A stretch of 64,000 nt of DNA, taken from positions 930,001 through 994,000 of the forward strand of contig NZ_CP016499.1 of the NCBI RefSeq assembly GCF_001713475.1. Reading direction: 5' to 3'. Below the pieces are notes generated by a model. It had not been told where the DNA came from and did no database searches. It was given only the letters and a program-made list of their open reading frames with translations. The translations under genes and the position numbers were made by a program. Source of the stretch: Agrobacterium sp. RAC06 (GTDB taxonomy: Bacteria > Pseudomonadota > Alphaproteobacteria > Rhizobiales > Rhizobiaceae). Below, piece by piece: positions 54,170 to 63,133 of the stretch. Each line of letters starts with the position of its first letter. Position 1 is the first letter of the stretch.

Positions 54170-54568
54170 ATGTCCCGAACCCGCCCAGTTATATCCACCC
54201 TTGCCGCCTTCACGCTGACCAGCGCCCTGTTGATCGCCCTTCCCCAACCGCTCCAGGCCGCCAGTTTCGATTGCCGTACGCCTGGCCTTGCGCCCGACGA
54301 GGCGGCGATCTGCCAGAACATCGACCTCAACGACATGGATGTGCGCATGGTGACGACGTTCGAACTGTTGCGCGAAGTCTTGCCGATGGGCAGCCGTGGC
54401 GCGTTGGAAGCCTCTCAAATCGAATGGCTGGAAAAGCGCCGAGCATGTGAGGCGAACCTCGACTGTCTGGCCGCCGCCTATGCCAGCCGCATGGCAGAGC
54501 TGCGCAATGGCGTGGGCGAAGTGCTGAGCCTCATCGAGGGCGTGCCGCCCATCCAGAAAGTCAATTAG
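54170..54568 (+). CDS. Exported LprI/YecT-like small protein
   Basis: A 132-residue protein with signal peptide (RPVISTLAAFTLTSALLIALPQPLQAA). The mature part is SFDCRTPGLAPDEAAICQNIDLNDMD, then WLEKRRACEANLDCLAAAYASRM, with four cysteines in the DUF1311 (lysozyme inhibitor LprI-like) spacing. AAAGGAGA precedes the ATG at 54170. It may bind lysozyme or another envelope ligand, though this is inferred. Confidence 0.8.
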   Translation: MSRTRPVISTLAAFTLTSALLIALPQPLQAASFDCRTPGLAPDEAAICQNIDLNDMDVRMVTTFELLREVLPMGSRGALEASQIEWLEKRRACEANLDCLAAAYASRMAELRNGVGEVLSLIEGVPPIQKVN

Positions 54569-54576
54569 CATATTGC

Positions 54577-56061
54577 CTAAGTGGCGAAATAATACAGCCA
54601 CAGGACAGCAGCCAGCAGTGCCGCGACGCTGCCAAAGACGAGGCTCCGACGACGATCTTGGCGCGAGGTCGCTCCTCCGGCGTAGTCGAACCGCTCGTAG
54701 ACCACGTTCTTCATCGGAAGGCCGAGATCAAGCAAGGTGTCGGACACAGCCGTAACCATGCCGCCGGGGCCACACATCATTGCGACACAGCTGCGCGGCT
54801 CGATCCCGACAAGGAGATCCTTCAGCCGGGCATGATCGAGCCGACCGACCGCACCCTCGTAGCCGGGCGGCGAATCCTCACTGATCAACACGACTTCCAA
54901 GTCGAGCGCAGCACCGGCAGCGGCTATTTCGTCCAGACAGGCGAAATTGCTTGGCGTTCCCACAGCATAGGCGAGCCGGATGGGCCGCTTGTCGCGCCGT
55001 GCGGTCAGATCCCTCAGCATGCCGATGATGGGCGCAATCCCGACACCACCGGCGATAAGGAGGACGGCATCGCCTGGATGTGCCTCCATGGCGAATTCGC
55101 CATAGGGCCCGTCAATGCCGATGGGGGTGCCGGGTTGCAGATTGCCGATGCGACGGGTGAAATCGCCGACCTCCTTGATGATCAGGCTCAAGCCCGGACG
55201 AGTCGGGCTGTCGGCGATCGAAAACGGATGATCAAACAGCGGGAAGCGCCTTCGGCCTTCCGTCATCCAGACGAACTGGCCGGCATGATAATCGAGCGTC
55301 GGAGTGTTGTCGGCGGGCTGGATGTCGAGCTCCCACAGACGATCGGCGCGGCGCGTGACAGACCGAAGCCGCCACGGCTTGCGATGCAGATTGAGCCAGC
55401 GATAACCATAGAGGATCGCAAGCACAGCAAGAATCGTGGCGGCGATCAGGAACCAGTAGATCTCCAGAGGCCCCCTCGCCGCAAATCGGCCCGTGGAAAT
55501 GGCATGGAGCAGCCCGCCGGCGGTTGCCACTGTGCCGAGAACGAGATGCGTTCCCCGCCAGACTTCGTAACGCCAGGGCAGACGGTTGCGCAACACTGAC
55601 GACAGGACCAGGAGGATCAGGGCTGCCCAGGCAACCACGCCAGAGCGATAATGCGGCTGGGTCAGGTATGCGACCAGACGCTCCGTACCGAGGTTGGGAT
55701 CCTCAAGCCAGGTCGGAGCGACATAGGCCAGAGGATGAAGGACGATGGCCAGAAGGATCCACCAGGCGGCAAGCTTGTGAAAGGCCATGATCTTGTCGAT
55801 GCCGAGACGGCCGGAGACTACTTCGAAACGGCCGGAGGTCACAAACTGCACGGCCATGGCAGCCAGTCCGACCATGCCGAGGCCGGCGGCCAGTCGCTCC
55901 AGCGGATCGTGCGGCGAAACATCCGTCATCAGGGAGAGAGCAAGTGGCAGGGTGCATAGCCCGAGATAAAGGGCTGCCAGAAGGCTGGCCGGCAGACGGG
56001 GCAAGCGGCGGGCGGAGCGTTGCGACATGGTGGCGATGTCAGGCGTCACGGTTTCGGTCAT
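54577..56061 (-). CDS. Ferric-reductase-like transmembrane flavoprotein
   Basis: The protein is 494 residues. The N-terminal half has six hydrophobic segments with heme-ligand-type histidines (MAFHKLAAWW, IVLHPLAY and WRGTHLVLG), the ferric reductase/NADPH oxidase-like core. The C-terminal half is an FNR-type module: RRFPLFDHPFSIADSPT (FAD), LLIAGGVGIAPIIGMLR (NAD(P)H) and MMCGPGGMV. It should carry electrons from cytosolic NAD(P)H across the membrane. AGGAGG lies just before the start. It is divergent from a pentaheme cytochrome c, a possible redox partner. Confidence 0.88.
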   Translation of the reverse strand: MTETVTPDIATMSQRSARRLPRLPASLLAALYLGLCTLPLALSLMTDVSPHDPLERLAAGLGMVGLAAMAVQFVTSGRFEVVSGRLGIDKIMAFHKLAAWWILLAIVLHPLAYVAPTWLEDPNLGTERLVAYLTQPHYRSGVVAWAALILLVLSSVLRNRLPWRYEVWRGTHLVLGTVATAGGLLHAISTGRFAARGPLEIYWFLIAATILAVLAILYGYRWLNLHRKPWRLRSVTRRADRLWELDIQPADNTPTLDYHAGQFVWMTEGRRRFPLFDHPFSIADSPTRPGLSLIIKEVGDFTRRIGNLQPGTPIGIDGPYGEFAMEAHPGDAVLLIAGGVGIAPIIGMLRDLTARRDKRPIRLAYAVGTPSNFACLDEIAAAGAALDLEVVLISEDSPPGYEGAVGRLDHARLKDLLVGIEPRSCVAMMCGPGGMVTAVSDTLLDLGLPMKNVVYERFDYAGGATSRQDRRRSLVFGSVAALLAAVLWLYYFAT

Positions 56062-56187
56062 GAGGTCCTCCTGAATGCCTTTCTAGCAGAAGAACGCGGT
56101 CCGGATTTGATCTCGGTCATGTCGCGACGTCGCTTTGCAGCGCATCATGCTCCCATCGCCACGACGCATACGACCGAGGAGGATCCC

Positions 56188-57294
56188 ATGACGCCGCGAC
56201 GACCAACCCGCATTTTCACCCTTTTCGCCAGCCTGGCGGCATGGACCGCCGTACTGATCGCCGCACCGTCCGTGCAGGCGAGCGACGACAGTCCGATCAG
56301 CAAACTGGTCGAAGCCTGGCTCTCTTCGCCACATGGCAACTACCATTCCCCGTCCTTCACTTACTGGAACAAGGAAGGGGAAGTTCCGAAGAACTGTGCC
56401 ACCTGCCACTCCGAGACGGGCTTCCTCGATTTTCTCGGCGCAGACGGCAGCGCTGCAGGCAGCATCGAGCAGCCGGGTGTGATCAATTCGCCGATCGGCT
56501 GTGCCTCCTGTCATGCCGAGGCGGCGCATGCGCTGGATGCGGTGCGCTTCCCATCCGGCACGCAGGTGAGCGGACTGGGTAGTTCCGCGACCTGCACCGT
56601 CTGCCATCAGGGTCGGCAGTCGGGCGCTTCGGTCACCAAGGCGGTCGGCACGCTCGGGGAGGACGAGGTTTCGGCCGATCTCTCCTTCATCAACATCCAT
56701 TATGCCGTGGCCGCCGCGACCCTGCATGGAGCGGATACGGCAAGCGGCTATCACTATCCCGGCAAGACCTATGCAGGGCGCTTCCAACATGTGCCAAGCG
56801 CCAACAGCTGTGTCGCCTGTCATGATCCGCACACCACCAACGTGGCTGAAGACAGCTGCATGACCTGTCACAGGGGCGTCGAGACCATTCGCGACATCCG
56901 CATGCGGCATGCCGATTACGATGGTGACGGCAATACCAAGGAAGGCGTGCATGGCGAGATCGGCACGCTGCATGAACGGCTCTACGCCGCGATCCGGGCC
57001 TATGGCGACGCCGTGCTCGACACGCCGATTGGCTATCACAAGGGACGTCATCCCTATTTCTTCGGGGATACGAACGGAGACGGGATCATCGGCGACGACG
57101 AGGCAGTGCGCGACAATGCCTACAAGGCCTGGACCCCTCGCCTGCTCAAGGCCGCCTACAACTACCAGGTCGCGATGAAGGACCCGGCGGGCTATGTCCA
57201 CAACCCGGCCTATCTCCTGCAATTGCTATATGACAGCCTCGAAAGCCTGTCATCGGCGGTGGAGATCGACATGCCCCAAATCTCCCGGCCTTGA
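56188..57294 (+). CDS. Periplasmic pentaheme cytochrome c
   Basis: The protein is 368 residues. A signal peptide (IFTLFASLAAWTAVLIAAPSVQA) is followed by five CxxCH heme-binding motifs at residues about 70 (CATCH), 105 (CASCH), 136 (CTVCH), 208 (CVACH) and 224 (CMTCH). The C-terminal third has no heme motif, but has a DxDGDG-like calcium loop (DYDGDGNTKEG, DTNGDGIIGDDE). AGGAGG lies at good distance from ATG 56188. Multiheme cytochromes of this type are rare in Rhizobiaceae. Electron transfer with the divergent flavoprotein is the likely role. Confidence 0.87.
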   Translation: MTPRRPTRIFTLFASLAAWTAVLIAAPSVQASDDSPISKLVEAWLSSPHGNYHSPSFTYWNKEGEVPKNCATCHSETGFLDFLGADGSAAGSIEQPGVINSPIGCASCHAEAAHALDAVRFPSGTQVSGLGSSATCTVCHQGRQSGASVTKAVGTLGEDEVSADLSFINIHYAVAAATLHGADTASGYHYPGKTYAGRFQHVPSANSCVACHDPHTTNVAEDSCMTCHRGVETIRDIRMRHADYDGDGNTKEGVHGEIGTLHERLYAAIRAYGDAVLDTPIGYHKGRHPYFFGDTNGDGIIGDDEAVRDNAYKAWTPRLLKAAYNYQVAMKDPAGYVHNPAYLLQLLYDSLESLSSAVEIDMPQISRP

Positions 57295-57301
57295 GGTGGC
57301 G

Positions 57302-58204
57302 TCAGCGGGTTGAACTCTCCGCCTCCGCCCCAAGCCACGCCACGAAAGCGTTCACGGGAGGCCGCTTTGCCGCTGCCGGCGCGACCGTTGCGAAATAGGC
57401 GGTGCCGAGATCGAGGGCGCCATCGGGCCAGGACTTGAGGCTGCCATCGGCAACGAGTTTTTCGGTGATCGAGCGCCAGCCGAGCATCAAGCCACGGCTG
57501 TCGAGTGCAGCCTGAACCGCCTGCACGTAGTTGTCGAAGACATGGGACTGGCCGCGCTGCTTAGGCAGGCCGCGTCTTGCGAGATAATCGCTCCAACCTT
57601 CCCAGTGTCGCGCCTCCACTGTACGCACATGAATGAGCGGCGCGGCGTCCAGCCCGGCGCCCCTGGCCAAGAGGTCGTTGACCAGAGCCGGATGGCCGAC
57701 AGGGCAAACGGTTTCGGAAAAAAGGCGCTGGGTCGTGCCATCTGTCCAGGTGCCACGGCCGTAGCGCAGGACGAGATCGGTGCCCGGCCAGATCTGCGGC
57801 AGGTCGGTGGGCGGCACCTGCACATTGACGAAGAGACCGGGATGGCGGGCGTAGAAATCGCTGAGGCGCGGCATCAACCAATGGGTGGCGAAACCCATGG
57901 TGCAGGCAACGGTCAAGCGCTGGTCTTCGAGGCCGCTGCTGGTGCGGATCTCCTCGATCGTCTCGGCGATCAGGTCGAGGCCATCGCGGGTAGCGCGGGC
58001 GAGTTGCTGACCGGGTTCGGTGAGCCTGGCCGGCCGGGTCGAGCGGTCGATCAGGACGGCGCCGACATGGTCTTCCAGCGCCTTCAGCGCCTGGGTGACG
58101 GCGGGCTGGGTGACATTCAAGGCGGCGGTTGCCTCGCGCATCGAGCCGAGCCGCGCGACGGCTTCGAAAGTGGTCAGCAGACGCAGGGGCGGCAGACGGC
58201 TCAA
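57302..58204 (-). CDS. LysR-family regulator (GcvA-like)
   Basis: This 300-residue protein starts MSRLPPLRLLTTFEAVARLGSMREATAALNVTQPAVTQALKALEDHVGAVLI, a standard LysR helix-turn-helix, and its effector domain resembles GcvA. It is divergent from the dioxygenase/aldolase operon, with 117 bp between starts, and probably controls it. Confidence 0.9.
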   Translation of the reverse strand: MSRLPPLRLLTTFEAVARLGSMREATAALNVTQPAVTQALKALEDHVGAVLIDRSTRPARLTEPGQQLARATRDGLDLIAETIEEIRTSSGLEDQRLTVACTMGFATHWLMPRLSDFYARHPGLFVNVQVPPTDLPQIWPGTDLVLRYGRGTWTDGTTQRLFSETVCPVGHPALVNDLLARGAGLDAAPLIHVRTVEARHWEGWSDYLARRGLPKQRGQSHVFDNYVQAVQAALDSRGLMLGWRSITEKLVADGSLKSWPDGALDLGTAYFATVAPAAAKRPPVNAFVAWLGAEAESSTR

Positions 58205-58321
58205 CTTAACCTCCAGCTTAACTCAGCATAAGCATAATCGCTCTGTTTTCCCCTGGGAAGTCGGATGATGATCGCCAGATCAGATCTGCTCTCTCGCCAG
58301 CCAGACTTAAGGAAAACCGCG

Positions 58322-59458
58322 ATGAACATGCATGTTGCGACCGGGGCCGTCACACTCGCCGAAAAAGGCCTGCACCTGCCGCTCGCTGACGGCAAACAGG
58401 CTTACTTCAATTATTACTGGCTGCGCGACAATTGCCCCACTTCGTTCGACAGCAAGACTCGCGAGAGGAGCTTCGACATTTTTCATCTCTCAGCTGCCCC
58501 GCGCGCGGAGAGCGCCGAGTTGGAGGGCGATACACTCGTCATCCGCTGGGCGGGCGAGAACCACGTGTCACGTTTTCAGCTCGCGCTGCTTGAGCTCTAC
58601 AGCGAAGGCAAACAGCGGCCGGATCCGGCCGACCTGCCGCGCAAGGCGTGGTTCAGCGACCACTATCCTGACATTCCGCGTTTCTTGCAGGCGGAGCTGA
58701 TGCGCGATCCGGCCAAGGTTGCGGAGTGGATCGAGGCGATGATCGTAGAGGGCCTGACGATCGTGACCGACATGCCCGATAGTAACGAAGGACTGACCGA
58801 GACGGTCAAGCTGATGGGCCATGTACGGCCGACCTTCTTCGGCGAATATTTCGACGTCAAGACGCATATCAACCCGACCAACACCGCCTACACGGCGAAG
58901 GCCTTGGAGCTGCATACCGATACCCCGGCAGAGGAACATGCGCCGGGCATCCAGTTCCTGCATTGCCGGGCCAATACCGTCGAGGGCGGCATGAGCATCT
59001 ATTCCGACGGCGTCGCAGTCGCCAATGCTTTCCGCGAGATCGATCCTGATGGCTTCAAGCTGCTGTCAGAAATCGACATTCCGTTCTTCTGCGAGCATGA
59101 CACTTATGACATGCGCTCGCGGCAGCGGGTGATCGAGCTCGACAAACATGGCGAGGTCTCCGGGCTGACGATCAGCCAGCATATGGCTGATCTGTTCGAC
59201 CTGCCGCAGACGGTGCTCGACGATTACTATCCGGCCTTCTGCCGTTTTGGCAAAATGCTGCAGGACGACAAGTTCATGATGCGCTTCCTGATGAAGGCGG
59301 GTGACTGCATGGTGTTCGACAACCACCGCATCGTGCATGGACGGATGGCCTATTCGGCGACCAGCGGCGATCGCTATCTGCGCGGCTGTTATGCCGACCG
59401 CGAGGAGATGCGTTCGACCTACCGCGCGCTGACGACGGAAGGACGGTTCAAGACATGA
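58322..59458 (+). CDS. 2-oxoglutarate/Fe(II) dioxygenase, gamma-butyrobetaine hydroxylase type
   Basis: The protein is 378 residues. An N-terminal domain (YFNYYWLRDNCPTSFDSKTRER) is of the DUF971/BBOX type, followed by the TauD fold: HxD ligands in LELHTDTPAEE, and the distal histidine with the substrate Arg in VFDNHRIVHGR and YLRGCYADRE. It resembles gamma-butyrobetaine or trimethyllysine hydroxylases. ATG 58322 follows AAGGAAAA; the frame to 58265 is unlikely. It overlaps the aldolase gene. Confidence 0.85.
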   Translation: MNMHVATGAVTLAEKGLHLPLADGKQAYFNYYWLRDNCPTSFDSKTRERSFDIFHLSAAPRAESAELEGDTLVIRWAGENHVSRFQLALLELYSEGKQRPDPADLPRKAWFSDHYPDIPRFLQAELMRDPAKVAEWIEAMIVEGLTIVTDMPDSNEGLTETVKLMGHVRPTFFGEYFDVKTHINPTNTAYTAKALELHTDTPAEEHAPGIQFLHCRANTVEGGMSIYSDGVAVANAFREIDPDGFKLLSEIDIPFFCEHDTYDMRSRQRVIELDKHGEVSGLTISQHMADLFDLPQTVLDDYYPAFCRFGKMLQDDKFMMRFLMKAGDCMVFDNHRIVHGRMAYSATSGDRYLRGCYADREEMRSTYRALTTEGRFKT

Positions 59459-60219
59459 ATATCGCAGCTTCCGGAAACGATATGCTCGACGATGCGGCGC
59501 TGACCACGCTGCGTCAGGATCTCGCCGCTGCCTTCCGGCTCTGCCATCGCTTTGGCTGGAGCGAGTCGGTCGGCAATCATTTCAGCGCGGCGGTCTCGGC
59601 GAATGGGCGCAAGTTCCTTCTCAATGCGCGCTGGCAGCATTTTGCGACGATCAAGGCGAGCGATCTGCTGCTGCTCGATGCCGACGATCCCGATGTGATG
59701 AACCGACCGAATGCCCCCGACCCTTCAGCCTGGACCGTACATGGCACGCTGCACCGGATGCTGCCGGAGGCACGCGTGATCCTGCATTGCCATTCGCCCT
59801 ATGCGGTGGCGCTTTCCTGCCTCAAGGACCCGACGCTTCTGCCGCTCGACAACAACACGGCACGTTTTTTCGGTCGGATCGGCTACGACCTCGACTTCGG
59901 CGGGATCGCCGATGCGGCGGAAGAAGGCGAGCGGCTTGTCGAGATGATACGCGGCAAGGCGGTGCTGGTCATGGGCAATCACGGCGTGTCGGTTGCGGGC
60001 GAGACGGTGGCGGATGCTTTCGAGGACCTCTATTTCTTCGAAAAGGCGGCGCAGACCATGGTACTGGCGCTCTCGACCGGCCAGCCGTTGGCCGTGCTTT
60101 CGGACGATATCGCGCAAGGCACGTCAGACGGCTGGCTCCCCTATCGCGGCATGGCGGAAAAGCATTTCGCCTATCTGAAATCGTGCCTGGATAAGGAAGA
60201 TTCGTCCTGGCGGGATTAG
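59455..60219 (+). CDS. Class II aldolase/adducin-family protein
   Basis: The protein is 254 residues. Zinc ligands of the fuculose-aldolase fold are visible: HGTLHRM and LHCHSPYA early, and NHGVSVAGE late. The start overlaps the dioxygenase stop (ATGA), so they are a two-gene operon. It may cleave the hydroxylated product of the dioxygenase or a phospho-sugar-like compound; the substrate is not known. Confidence 0.87.
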   Translation: MNIAASGNDMLDDAALTTLRQDLAAAFRLCHRFGWSESVGNHFSAAVSANGRKFLLNARWQHFATIKASDLLLLDADDPDVMNRPNAPDPSAWTVHGTLHRMLPEARVILHCHSPYAVALSCLKDPTLLPLDNNTARFFGRIGYDLDFGGIADAAEEGERLVEMIRGKAVLVMGNHGVSVAGETVADAFEDLYFFEKAAQTMVLALSTGQPLAVLSDDIAQGTSDGWLPYRGMAEKHFAYLKSCLDKEDSSWRD

Positions 60220-60243
60220 AGTTCACAGATAAACGGGAATGAC

Positions 60244-60282
60244 AAAGACCCGCCGGATCGCTCCGGCGGGTCTTTGATTTTG
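60244..60282. terminator. Bidirectional terminator hairpin
   Basis: AAAGACCCGCCGGA (60244-60257) and TCCGGCGGGTCTTT (60262-60275) form a perfect 14-bp stem with a TCGC loop, followed by GATTTTG. It serves the aldolase operon, and on the minus strand ilvD. Confidence 0.9.
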
Positions 60283-60304
60283 CAGGTGGCAGGACCGTTG
60301 ACGT

Positions 60305-62140
60305 TTATTCCGGCAGCTGGCGCACCGCGCCCTTGTCGGCGGACGAGGCGAAGGCGGCGTAGGCCTTGAGTGCTGTCGTGACGTTGCGCTTGCGCTTTTC
60401 TTCGGGGAACCAGCCCTTGGCATCCTGTTCGGCGCGGCGGCGGTCCAGCTCGGCGGGGTCGACGACGAGGTTGATCGTGCGGTTCGGGATGTCGATGTCG
60501 ATCAGGTCGCCTTCGCGCACCAGGCCGATCGCGCCGCCCTGGGCGGCTTCCGGCGAGGCATGACCGATCGAAAGACCGGAGGTGCCGCCGGAGAAGCGAC
60601 CGTCGGTGACCAGCGCGCAGGCCTTGCCGAGGCCTTTCGACTTCAGATAGCTCGTCGGATAGAGCATTTCCTGCATGCCGGGGCCGCCCTTCGGGCCTTC
60701 GTAGCGGATGACGACGACGTCGCCGGCGACGACCTTGTTCGACAGGATGGCCTTGACGGCGTCATCCTGGCTTTCGAAGACGCGGGCCGGGCCCTTGAAC
60801 TTCAGGATCGATTCATCGACGCCGGCCGTCTTCACGATGCAGCCGTCGAGCGCGATGTTGCCCTTCAGAACGGCGAGACCGCCGTCCTTGGAGAACGGGT
60901 GATCGACCGAGCGGATGACCCCCTTTTCGCCGTCGGTGTCGAGATCATCCCAGCGCGAGGCCTGCGAGAAGGCCTGGGTGGTGCGAACGCCACCGGGGGC
61001 GGCCTTGAAGAATTCGCGAACCGTTTCCGAATTGGTGCGGGTGATGTCCCAGCGGTCGATGGCATGGCCGAGGGTTTCGGCATGCACGGTCGGGCAATCG
61101 CGGTTGATCAGGCCGCCGCGATCGAGTTCGCCGAGGATGCGCATGATGCCGCCAGCGCGGTGGACGTCTTCCATGTGCACGTCCTGCTTGGCAGGCGCCA
61201 CCTTGGACAGGCAGGGCACCTTGCGCGACAGGCGGTCGATATCGTCCATGGTGAAGTCGATACCGCCTTCATGGGCAGCGGCCAGGATGTGCAGAACCGT
61301 GTTGGTCGAGCCGCCCATGGCGATGTCGAGAGCCATGGCGTTTTCAAAAGCCTGCTTGGAGGCAACGTTGCGCGGCAGCACGCTTTCGTCGTTCTGTTCA
61401 TAGTAGCGGCGGGTGATGTCGACGATCAGGTGGCCGGCCTCGACGAAGAGGCGCTTGCGGTCGGCATGGGTGGCGAGCGTCGAGCCATTGCCGGGCAGCG
61501 ACAGGCCAAGCGCTTCGGTGAGGCAGTTCATCGAATTTGCGGTGAACATTCCGGAGCAGGAGCCGCAGGTCGGACAGGCGGCCTTTTCGATCTCATCTAC
61601 TTCAGCATCGGAGATGCTGTCGTCGGCAGCGGCAACCATGGCATCGACCAGATCGAGTGCCACCTTGCGGCCCTGCAGGATCGCCTTGCCGGCCTCCATC
61701 GGACCGCCGGACACGAAGACGGCGGGGATGTTGAGGCGCATGGCGGCCGACAGCATGCCGGGCGTGATCTTGTCGCAGTTGGAGATGCAGACCATGGCGT
61801 CGGCGCAGTGGGCGTTGACCATGTATTCGACCGAGTCGGAGATGATTTCGCGCGACGGCAGCGAATAGAGCATGCCGTCATGGCCCATGGCGATGCCGTC
61901 ATCGACGGCGATCGTGTTGAATTCCTTGGCCACGCCGCCGGCGGCTTCGATTTCACGGGCAACGAGCTGGCCGAGGTCCTTCAGGTGGACGTGGCCTGGC
62001 ACGAACTGGGTAAAGGAGTTGACGACCGCGATGATCGGCTTACCGAAATCGCCGTCCTTCATGCCGGTCGCGCGCCAGAGGCCGCGGGCACCGGCCATAT
62101 TGCGGCCGTGGGTGGTGGTTCTCGAACGATAGACGGGCAT
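60305..62140 (-). CDS. ilvD: Dihydroxy-acid dehydratase
   Basis: The protein is 611 residues. It begins [27 protein letters not shown]; iron-sulfur ligands are in [12 protein letters not shown] and [17 protein letters not shown]; late segments include [22 protein letters not shown]. It dehydrates 2,3-dihydroxy acids in valine and isoleucine synthesis. ATG 62140 is chosen because family proteins start at MPxYRS; the frame extends to 62206. Confidence 0.96.
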   Translation of the reverse strand: MPVYRSRTTTHGRNMAGARGLWRATGMKDGDFGKPIIAVVNSFTQFVPGHVHLKDLGQLVAREIEAAGGVAKEFNTIAVDDGIAMGHDGMLYSLPSREIISDSVEYMVNAHCADAMVCISNCDKITPGMLSAAMRLNIPAVFVSGGPMEAGKAILQGRKVALDLVDAMVAAADDSISDAEVDEIEKAACPTCGSCSGMFTANSMNCLTEALGLSLPGNGSTLATHADRKRLFVEAGHLIVDITRRYYEQNDESVLPRNVASKQAFENAMALDIAMGGSTNTVLHILAAAHEGGIDFTMDDIDRLSRKVPCLSKVAPAKQDVHMEDVHRAGGIMRILGELDRGGLINRDCPTVHAETLGHAIDRWDITRTNSETVREFFKAAPGGVRTTQAFSQASRWDDLDTDGEKGVIRSVDHPFSKDGGLAVLKGNIALDGCIVKTAGVDESILKFKGPARVFESQDDAVKAILSNKVVAGDVVVIRYEGPKGGPGMQEMLYPTSYLKSKGLGKACALVTDGRFSGGTSGLSIGHASPEAAQGGAIGLVREGDLIDIDIPNRTINLVVDPAELDRRRAEQDAKGWFPEEKRKRNVTTALKAYAAFASSADKGAVRQLPE

Positions 62141-62369
62141 GGGTGTCACCTCGATGGCTTGTTCGCCGCCATGCCTGCACCCTCGGCGCCAAGGCAAGGC
62201 GGCCATTTTGGAACTGGTCTAAGCCATGTCCCCTGCCCTGTCACTAGCATCCAAGGGCAAATCGGTACGCCTTGACCTCACGGAGGGTGCGTCTTTGTTC
62301 GCATTTTAGTGATCGGCTTAAGCCTGCGGCAAGATGTGTTTACTAGAGTTTACCGCGGAAAGGGGAGTC

Positions 62370-62975
62370 ATGATGACCCGGAAACCTGCCCGCGTGATTC
62401 TGCTGAAAGATGCCCGCCAGAAGCTCAATCCCGAGCCTGCGCCGCGCTGGAACCCGTTCAAAGCACTCTACCGGATGCGCCGCATCCTGATGATGGCCTG
62501 CCTTGCGGTGCTGGCCGTCATTCATTTCGAAAAGCTTCCCTATTCCTATCTGGTTGTCCCGGCATCGAACAAGCTGATCGACTACGCCATCACCGGCGCG
62601 GTCGCGCCCCGTACCGAGCCAATCGAAGGCCGCTTCGTTACCTGTGTCGGGGCGCAGCGGATCAACTGCGTCGTCGACGGCGATACCTTCTGGTATCGGG
62701 CGGTGAAATACCGGATCTCTGATATCAATACGCCGGAGATCGGGCGCCCTGCCTGCGAGCGGGAACGCGCGCTCGGGCTCGAGGCGCAGGTTGCGCTGCT
62801 TGATGCCCTGAATGGCGGCGATCTCGTGATGGAGCGCCGTGAGCGTCGCGACACCGATCGGTATGGCCGCAAGCTTAGGGTGGTCCTTCACGACGGACGC
62901 TCTGTCGGCGATGATATGATCGCACGCGGCATCGCTCATCGGTGGGAAGGGCACAAGCAGAACTGGTGCAGCTGA
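62370..62975 (+). CDS. Membrane-anchored thermonuclease-like (SNase) protein
   Basis: The protein is 201 residues. A membrane segment (ILMMACLAVLAVIHF) sits about 35 residues in. The C-terminal domain has CVVDGDTFWYRAVKYRISDINTPEIG, then RDTDRYGRKLRVVLHDGRSVGDDMIARGIAH, the staphylococcal nuclease-like fold with the catalytic Asp and Arg pattern. GGGGAG precedes ATG 62370. It probably acts on nucleic acid at the envelope. Confidence 0.82.
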   Translation: MMTRKPARVILLKDARQKLNPEPAPRWNPFKALYRMRRILMMACLAVLAVIHFEKLPYSYLVVPASNKLIDYAITGAVAPRTEPIEGRFVTCVGAQRINCVVDGDTFWYRAVKYRISDINTPEIGRPACERERALGLEAQVALLDALNGGDLVMERRERRDTDRYGRKLRVVLHDGRSVGDDMIARGIAHRWEGHKQNWCS

Positions 62976-63133
62976 GGCGTGTCGGCGAACAACGCCGATC
63001 CTTACACGCGCCGGCCGGCGCGGACCTACACGAAATTGTTCCTGTCGGACTTCTTTTCCAGACGATGAAACTCTGGTCTCTATGCTCCCGTCTTCTATTT
63101 TAGAGTGACAGAGAAAGCCTCAAGAGGTCTGCC

